Of a stretch of DNA of 51,360 nt, positions 44,701-51,360 are shown piece after piece. The notes under the pieces are model-generated. The model was not told the origin of the DNA and made no database searches. It saw nothing but the letters and a program-made list of their open reading frames with translations. Position numbers and translations under genes: made by a program. Positions within the stretch are counted from its first letter, which is position 1. Every line of letters starts with the position of its first letter. Source of the stretch: Porodaedalea pini (taxonomy: Eukaryota > Basidiomycota > Agaricomycetes > Hymenochaetales > Hymenochaetaceae); the NCBI GenBank assembly GCA_002794775.1, contig NBAY01000147.1, positions 1-51,360 of the forward strand, given 5' to 3'.

Positions 44701-46364
44701 ATGCTCGGGCGTGTTTTGCGGATGGTGTACATTGTCCTGGCGGCTGCCACCGTGACCTGTTCGCCCTTGAGTCTCAGAAGCTACGACGGACATGGGGAAC
44801 AGGTGCTTTTAGATGGAAGCGACCTAAGCCCAGGATGGTATGACCCACGATTGAATGGCGGACGTATGCTTGATGTACGTTGCGCGATCTAGAGCTACAA
44901 TTGCTATCACTGACGGACCTTCGAAAATGCGAAATCGTAAACTATAGTTCACGACCCGCCATCTCGGGGAGCCGTTGAACGTGATCATATCCGCCCATTC
45001 CGACCCGTTCATCCTCACGGAGACGGGTTTCCATTACTATGCGAAGTGAGTCCTTATTGAAGCACGTTCTTGAGATGAAAAAAGCGAGACACCTCTTCTC
45101 ATTTCCGTCCTGCGCGCAAGGTCCATTGGCTTCTCCGAAGAGTGCCTGGGACTGCACTATGGCAATATCCACCGCGCCGATTTGGGGGACGGCGACGGAT
45201 GTAAGGATGAGCGATTCCTGGCTCGTCAATATTATTTTCCCGTCTGGGGGACGTGCTGGGAGAGCGTCGCTGGTGAGTTGGCGAGTCCTTATTTCACAAT
45301 TTGCAAACAGCAGTGTCTTCGTTGGAGTATCTCGTGCGGTGCTTTTTTTTTTTTGGACAATAACTCCGGTACTTCTCCGCTCAATGCATATGCAGCATTG
45401 CTTAAGCGTCTTCTTTTAACTATATTGCCTGTCGAGCGATAGAAGACTTTAAAAAAGAAAGAATCCCTCTATCATCAGACTGTTTATCCAACCTACCCGC
45501 TCTAACAAATTTACCCTTCCGCGGCGTCGTCTCTCGTTCTCATCATTCGTTCAACAGGTGGAAACCACTTCCGCGCCTGGAGGCAGAATGGCACGCTTGC
45601 GAACAGCGGTGCTTGGTTCCTCGGGTAAGTCCGAGGTAGAATGATCGGGCAGGAAGAGATCTATTGATTGTGTTTCCTGTCCTTCCTCATTTTCCGACCC
45701 CTATTTCGTATGTCTGTTATCGGATACACGACCATCCAGCGTTTCGAAGGAGGAGGTACGTGCTGTTAACTGTAACTCAGTCGGCTCAACAGCGCCGTAA
45801 TCATATTTTCTTCACCTGGCAGGACTCAAGTAAGAACCACATGATCGTAGACGATGGCTACAACTTGGGCCGCGACTGGCTTGTCCAGAAGGCGACCAGC
45901 GGAAGCCACTGGAACAGCATGTGGTGGCGTGCAGACGTAGTCTGGAACGAGAACGATCTATTGCAGCCTGGGAGAAGCGGTGAGTTCTTTTCTTTTTTTA
46001 TGCCTGCGATGGCACATGGCGGCCTTCCGACGGCGATTGTGTGTCGATCATCGACGGAAGGGCGGAAGGGCAGCAGGCGTCGATACTTTTGTGCTTCATG
46101 ATTCCCGCGAGTTCGTATGCATCTTGTTAAGTAATCTCCGTCCTTTGTGGCGTGAGCAGTCGAGATGTCCATTACCTTCCTCTGGCAGCACCCTTGAACC
46201 TAGAGCCACCCACTGCTTCGTGGCGCCGCCTCGCGTCTTAGATCACTTATCTGCTCGGACCATTGTCTTCCAATACTTACGATCACGTTTGTTCTCCCAC
46301 AGGCGTCAACCATGGCATTGCGCAGGACGGGCGCGTTGCCATTCTCACTGTCAACCGTGTCTAG
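44701..46364 (+). CDS. Small secreted protein of unknown function
   Basis: Seven exons (44701-44874, 44948-45045, 45121-45272, 45558-45624, 45739-45754, 45823-45979, 46303-46364) total 726 nt, 241 residues, with every junction in phase. A hydrophobic N-terminal signal (MVYIVLAAATVTC) precedes the mature part. Notable segments: PLNVIISAHSDPFILTETGF, SIGFSEECLGLHYGN, GDGDGCKDERFLARQYYFPV, TCWESVAGGNHFRAWRQNGT, KNHMIVDDGYNLGRDW, NSMWWRADVVW, VNHGIAQDGRVAILTVNRV. I recognise this as a conserved orphan family of Agaricomycetes without an assigned function; I cannot name a domain. Exon 5 is only 16 nt. Introns 3 (285 bp) and 6 (323 bp) are long. It is tail to tail with F-box C. Two broken copies lie at 3.5-4.1 and 16.9-17.5 kb. 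Confidence 0.8.
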
Positions 46365-46399
46365 CCCTACCCCAGCATGTCAATCGCTTGTACACATAT

Positions 46400-46475
46400 G
46401 ACTAGGGGCCCGAGGACTCCGCTCGCCCGAGGGCTCATTACCCTGCGGAATTGCGAAGCAATCGTACTTTTTTAA
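46400..46475. other. Conserved 3' flank element of the secreted-protein gene
   Basis: The stretch around GACTCCGCTCGCCCGAGGGC, TCATTACCCTGCGG and ATTGCGAAGCAAT is preserved, inverted, next to both relic copies (about 3425-3490 and 16785-16850), although the relics themselves have decayed. ATTGC-GAA-GCAAT can form a small stem. Possibly 3' UTR or processing signal. Confidence 0.5.
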
Positions 46476-46995
46476 GTTAAGCTTACGACCGCTCATGACA
46501 CACTTGTATACCCTGCATACATCTTAACATCTACGCCATTCGTCTTGATCGCATTTGACAGTTAGATGTGTTTCTATACTTACGATTCCGAAATGTTCCT
46601 TACGTCGAACGGCCGGTGCAGGGAATCATCCTATTTATTTGTATATAGTATATTTTTGTCCCTAGCTTTGCGATCTAGCTTTTGACTCGAGCTCGTAGTA
46701 TTGTCTCCACCCCAGCTATTGCATTATGCATGATCAGACATGATTCAAAGGTGCACAAATTAGAGGACCTGACAAATGTTGTAGCCTCTAGGTGATGCTT
46801 TCTTAATCATAATGTGTAGAGATTGGTTTTACATATCGGAACCATGTTGAAAACCTATGAGACTGTCCTTATGAAGAGGCGGGACAACAGTTGGACTGGG
46901 GAGCAAGCTACGAAGTAAGGAGAATGTACAAAAATAAACAAAAGAGTTGAAAGGGATTGTGATATCAAGTGGCTTGTCCATACCTCGCACGATTA

Positions 46996-48729
46996 TCATT
47001 CTTCCCTATTCTCAGTCAAAGCATCCTCATCTTCCTGCCCCTCCTGTTCACATTCGAGAAGTAGTTGGATCTTATTTTCCGCACAGAATGCTTGCGTCCC
47101 TGGAAGTGGAAAATCCATGGATGTAAACGAGAATGCACGCAAGTTGGGGAGGACTTTAAGGAAGCTAATAAACCTCGCATCCCAATCCCCGGCCGCCAGA
47201 CGTCCCCTGATGTTATTGCAGAACAAAGTTAAAGACTCGATCGTTTTCGGGAGTAAGGAAGCCACATCTGCTCGGATAAACTCTTCGGCGGGTCCTGAGA
47301 TTTCCCCCTGCAAAATGCGCAAGGCAGAACAATGGGATAAAACCTCCCTTGCACAGCGTTCGAAAGTATGTCCGCTAGCCGGGAAATTGACGGTCAGCTC
47401 TTCGAGTCGAGGCAGGGTAGGTTGTAAAAACTGAAAGTTAAACCCCTTTGGCCATACATGCCTAATCTCCATCGAGAGTTTCTTTATCCTGTACTCCCTA
47501 TGCGGTCGGAACAGCCAGGGAAGACACGGCCAGAGCCCCATACCCTCCGTGATATCGATATCTATGAGAGAAGGGCTAGGTGCCTTGTTTTGAATTGAAG
47601 TTGGAATTTCCGTCTCGGTGAAAGTCTCTAGCATTCCTATCACCAGCTTCAACGACGTTAGAGACGGCATTTTCGTAATGGCTTCCCATAATATGAAAGG
47701 CTTGGGACAACCAAAGATCGTCAAATTCTTGAGACGTTTTAGTTCGCCAAGGCTGAGAATTGCTTCACCGACATGCTGACAGAAGTAAGGCTCATCTGAC
47801 TCGTGGAAAACATCGATGGAAAGCACAGTGATGTTGGGGACATATTGTGGAATGGATTTGAGGAGAAAGGGAACATCCTCTACTCCCCTGGATCCCATGC
47901 TCGTGTTCGTAAATGTCATCTGGCGCGTCCAAGGGCCAAGAAGCGGGCTGCGCAGAGCAGAATATAGCCTTGTCCACCCATACACCCATACAAAACTTCG
48001 AAGTACTCGCTGCGCAGGAGCTGTCCACGTCCGATGCACGAGACTTGCTCTTTTCAAGTCCTCGCATGGCAAGAACCTAACGACCTCTCCGTCCTTCCAA
48101 TAGCACTCATCCGATATGAACGACCGAGCCGATACCCTCCAGAGCACGTCCTCCGCTAGCATCTTCATGACGTGGACCATGATCTCTTCCGGAACGTTAG
48201 CAGCTGGTGCGGTTGAGTTCGAAGGCAACGGAATGGATCGGACGCGTGCTACTTGTCGGCGGCCTTCTGCGATGTGAAATAAGATGTCCCTGCCGCTCGC
48301 AAACGTAATCTGATCCGTCCTAAACCTGGTGTCTCGCAGTAGTGCGTCAAGTTCCCTGACCATTCCCATTCCCATTCGAATACGTAGGGACTCAGGCAAA
48401 AAGTCGAACCAGGCGATGTATTTGATGCGCCTTCGTGACTCGCTAGAATAGTGTTGCGGTCCTGGTTGACTCCTACTCTCGGTGTGAAGCAGATCATCCT
48501 CGCTGATTTTCAGATAGGTTTTACACTTGTCGTCTCGAAGACGTTTGAGAAGCTCATCGAAGTCCAGAAACCGCAGACGGGGCATCCTTCGCCCATACCG
48601 GCTTTCTCCTCCAACTCCAAAGACGAAAGTTGCCAGCAAAGCATCCGTCTCGGTATTCAGTCGGACGCGAGTCTTTGCCTCGGTATCAACAAAGTAGTGA
48701 CCATCTACAGGGCTAGATTCGGCCTCCAT
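46996..48729 (-). CDS. F-box/LRR-type protein, copy C
   Basis: Single-exon, intact frame of 577 residues beginning MEAESSPVDGHYFVD. Same architecture as copy B: module 1 (DFDELLKRLRDDKCKTYLKI), module 2 (MVRELDALLRDTRFRTDQIT), F-box-like segment from about residue 182 (VPEEIMVHVMKMLAEDVLW ... ASLVHRTWTAPAQRVL), LRRs, short acidic tail with one EDEDALTE unit. Differences from B include a shorter SFISDECYW segment after the F-box start. The 5' flank matches that of B up to the 0.7-kb insertion at 48.9 kb, and the 3' flank matches as well, so B and C are products of one inverted segmental duplication. Confidence 0.82.
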   Translation of the reverse strand: MEAESSPVDGHYFVDTEAKTRVRLNTETDALLATFVFGVGGESRYGRRMPRLRFLDFDELLKRLRDDKCKTYLKISEDDLLHTESRSQPGPQHYSSESRRRIKYIAWFDFLPESLRIRMGMGMVRELDALLRDTRFRTDQITFASGRDILFHIAEGRRQVARVRSIPLPSNSTAPAANVPEEIMVHVMKMLAEDVLWRVSARSFISDECYWKDGEVVRFLPCEDLKRASLVHRTWTAPAQRVLRSFVWVYGWTRLYSALRSPLLGPWTRQMTFTNTSMGSRGVEDVPFLLKSIPQYVPNITVLSIDVFHESDEPYFCQHVGEAILSLGELKRLKNLTIFGCPKPFILWEAITKMPSLTSLKLVIGMLETFTETEIPTSIQNKAPSPSLIDIDITEGMGLWPCLPWLFRPHREYRIKKLSMEIRHVWPKGFNFQFLQPTLPRLEELTVNFPASGHTFERCAREVLSHCSALRILQGEISGPAEEFIRADVASLLPKTIESLTLFCNNIRGRLAAGDWDARFISFLKVLPNLRAFSFTSMDFPLPGTQAFCAENKIQLLLECEQEGQEDEDALTENREE

Positions 48730-48883
48730 GGTACGAATTCGATAGAGTCGAGAATAAGCAACTAGATTCTTCAGGTCAGGAATTTAAGACGCACGTAGTC
48801 ATCGAACACGGTGCCAGTGGTCGGATTACTTGAAAACTTCATGGGAACACGCCTTTGCTTTGGTACTATTTGTGTTCGTGCAC

Positions 48884-49612
48884 GTGAGCATATTTATATA
48901 ATGTGTCTACCCTACGCCCATTCTCTCGAAAAGCGGCAGGCTGACCGCCGGAAACAGAACACAATACATGGCTAAACTAAAATGTTGAAACTAGTGCCCA
49001 TGTCAAGGCGACTAGTAAGATGAGGGAAAGGAGAGCCAGTAATCTACTGAGTCTTCATAAGGTTGCGGGTGGGTGGGCGAGGATAGGAAGAGGGGTTACG
49101 TGGGATATAAGAACTGCGGACGGGTGTTAAGTTGTCCGTGGTGAGGCTAGGGTCCCTAGGGAGGGGGCGCCTGGGTAATTCTGGCAGGCCATTATTACAG
49201 GAGTATGCGAGGTCACGTAGGCGTTGGAGCTCGTGTTCAAGATAGGGGTTGAACGGGGTGACTGGTGGTGACATGATGATTTCGACAGATGACGCTGATG
49301 ACGATGATACTGGAGATAACTTGCCAGTGGCAGGAGGCACGGCAGGACTCGATGCTATAGGTTTCCTCACCTGGCGATGGCTATGGCATCTGCGACAGGG
49401 TGGAGGGTGATATAGGGTAATGGGGCGGCACAAAGGCGACGCCAAGGACGATCTGAGATCCAAGACCGCGGATGCGATGTGGTCGAGGATACGATTGAAA
49501 CGGAGGACGGTTCGACAAGAATGCATGGAGGGATCGCTCGTCGTAGACGGGACGAGGTCTCAGAGTGACTTTCCCACGATGGGGATGATGGGAGTAAGAG
49601 AGTGAGCATATT
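48884..49612. mobile_element. 0.7-kb insertion with 11-bp direct repeats
   Basis: The direct repeat GTGAGCATATT at 48884-48894 and 49602-49612 bounds 707 bp that are absent from the paralogous site, where the same repeat occurs once (about 14310-14320, inverted). That natural empty site proves an insertion or a precise loss. Ends: TATATAATGTGTCTACC and, reversed, TCTCTTACTCCCATC, without clear terminal inverted repeats. It contains an open frame of 160 codons (49526-49044, minus), Pro/Ser-rich, which I do not recognise. Class undetermined. Confidence 0.75.
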
Positions 49613-50064
49613 CAAACCTCCGAGTCAGACACTCCCATTACGCCCTTCATAATAACCCTCAGGATCAAAGAGGATGTTGGTCATATAAATTGACTTGAAT
49701 CCATCTCTCATCGTGTCCAATGAATCGTCAGTCGAGTTGTCTTGGAACCTTGACCAGCGCGATTCAAATGTGCAGTTTATGATCGAGAGTAATTCAAAGA
49801 GAATAGACAAGAAAGATTGTGTCCATTGAGCAATGCATTCCCTTGTTCTACTTGTGTCGATTTCATGCAGTCGTACGCAGCTCGAAATTCTACATAAAAG
49901 GCCTGTCCATCAGAATTGCTTAGAAAAACTATAAAGGATCGATTTTGCAGACTCGGAGCCTGGGTGAAACAACTATATGGGAGAAACAAGCCAAGAAGTA
50001 ACAGTACAAGGGATTGAAGAAAATGCTTCGCAGGGCCTGTCCATGCCCCATAAAATTTACAATC
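49613..50064. repeat. 3' flank shared with relic D
   Basis: Inverted counterpart of 12785-13205 and 14097-14300. Contains the same SLQNRSxIVFLSxSDGQAFYVEFRA reading on the minus strand. Non-coding or decayed. Confidence 0.6.
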
Positions 50065-51360
50065 TTACTGCTCGAGTAGTGTTAGTCGTATCTTATAGTA
50101 AGCGCAGAAAGCTTGGGTCTCTGGAAGTGGAAAGGAAATGGGTGTGATAGAGAATGCACGTAGATTGGGGAATACATTGATCAAATTAAAAAACCTTACG
50201 TCCCATTCTTGAATGGTCAGATTTTCCTGGAGCAACAACCCCATGTGGCGCATAGAAGTTTAAGTCCAAAGTCTCAAGTGTAGTAGGAAGTATGATTGCT
50301 ATAGATCTATCGGAAAAGAATGACCGCCGTATGTTACGCCATCGCAAAACACGCAAGGTAGAACATTGGCGTAAGACCTCGTGAGCAAACATAAGGAGAT
50401 TATCACCCCAATCACATGTGACGGTCAGCTCTTCAAGTTGGGGGAAAGAAGGTTGTAAAACACCCCATGCACGAGCGCGGTGTGAACTCCTCAAACCCGA
50501 GTCATCCATCGCGAGTTTCCTTATCCTATAGTCTCCATGCGGCAAGAAAAGCCAGGGTAAACATTGCCCTAGAGTCCTGCTATACGTGATATCAATCTCG
50601 GAGAGTGTGCTAGGTGCTCGATTTTGGAGCGATGCAGGAACCTGCGCCTCTTCATACGAGCAAGCTCCTGTTGTCATAAGTTTCAGCGACTTCAAAGACG
50701 GCATCCGAGCAATGGCCTCCCAGAGTATGGAAGGGCTGTGGCAGTCATGGATCGTCAAACACTCAAGATACTTCAAGCCTCCAAGGCTGAGAATGGCTTC
50801 GTCAGCATGCCGGAAGTATTCTCCTGGCTCGTGACCTCCATAAAGCGAAAGTACGACGATATTAGGGAAATATTGTGGAAGAGACCTGAAAAGAAAGAAG
50901 GCATCCCCACACCTATCTTCCTCGCCCCATTCTGTAACTGCCATTTGGCGCGTCCAAGGACAGACAAGCAGACTGCGAAAAGCGGTGTACAAGCCTGTAC
51001 TCCCAGTCACTTCCACCGAGCTTCGAAGCGCTCTCTGTGCAGGAGCTGTCCATGTCCGATGAACGAGACTCGCTGATTTCAGATCCTTGGATGGCAAGAA
51101 TCTGACGTGCTCCACGTGTGTAACATGCTGTGTCCTTGTCGGTGCACCCACTGTGCGTCGTCCGCTATTACTATCATGATAAGTCCAGGAGTTCTTCCGG
51201 AATGTTAGCGGCTGGTGCATTCGACTCTGAAGTTGTTGGAATGGATAGAGAACGTGCTAGTCGACGGTGGCTGTCTGTGATGTACAAGAGGAAATCTTCG
51301 CTACTTGCAAGCGTAACCTGATCCGTTATAAATCTAGTCTCGGAGTAGTGCGAGAAGGGC
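50065..51360 (-). pseudogene. F-box/LRR relic E (runs off the window)
   Basis: Minus-strand sequence continuing beyond the right edge. It covers the end of the second N-terminal module, the F-box-like segment (SKDLKSASLVHRTWTAPAQRAL) and the full LRR part, ending ETQAFCAYYKIRLTLLEQ. Two 1-bp deletions relative to relic D near 51185 and 51160, and a 1-bp shift near 50250 (FYAPHG|LLLQEN), break the frame. It has TGG where D has a stop, and retains about 330 bp of LRR sequence lost in D. Confidence 0.75.

Noticed and set aside
49044..49526. Retrotransposon Gag in the 0.7-kb insertion
   Set aside because: No zinc knuckle, protease or LTR-type TG...CA ends could be found.

Overview
The window is nuclear DNA of a filamentous basidiomycete, most likely an Agaricomycete. 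The intact genes are split by many short GT-AG introns (mostly 50-130 bp), and the recognisable families fit: F-box/LRR paralogues, a Zn2Cys6 regulator, a half-size ABCG transporter, PCL-type cyclins and a fungal heparinase II/III-like protein. The species cannot be named from sequence alone. The intact genes are few: three F-box/LRR genes (1096-2802 +, 14451-16244 +, 46996-48729 -), a small secreted protein (44701-46364 +), a Zn2Cys6 transcription factor (36616-39672 -) and an ABCG half-transporter (40785-44049 +). The last two are head to head. Nearly everything else is duplicated, decayed or mobile.

Layout. 0-5 kb: F-box copy A and a relic of the secreted-protein gene. 6-10 kb: an HMG-box gene relic (-) and a PCL-like cyclin relic (+), back to back. 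11-18 kb: F-box relic D, a small hypothetical gene, F-box copy B and a second relic of the secreted-protein gene. 18-33 kb: a 14.7 kb near-perfect inverted repeat (arms 18074-25264 and 25584-32774, 319 bp spacer). 33-36 kb: a second short transposon and a 2OG-Fe(II) dioxygenase relic. 36.6-44 kb: the regulator and transporter genes. 44.7-51.4 kb: the secreted-protein gene, F-box copy C and F-box relic E, arranged as the inverted image of 11-18 kb.

The main discovery is a nest of elements. The palindrome arms carry fragments of at least five unrelated host genes (HSP90, ribosomal protein eS6, two PCL/PHO80-type cyclins, a heparinase II/III-like enzyme), with introns still present, plus a 32-bp minisatellite. 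A 9-bp direct repeat, TGGACTGCT, lies just outside the palindrome. The palindrome sits inside a GGTCC-rich element with TATAGTTGCC terminal inverted repeats and a perfect 8-bp target duplication (CTAGTTGA). That element interrupts a duplicated F-box block whose continuation resumes on its far side. A second, 686-bp member of the same GGTCC family, with its own perfect 8-bp duplication (GTCAGAAC), lies 277 bp further on. The simplest reading is a hAT-like non-autonomous element loaded with a giant long-TIR, Pack-MULE-like gene-capturing element. No transposase is visible, and an assembly contribution to the palindrome has to be excluded.
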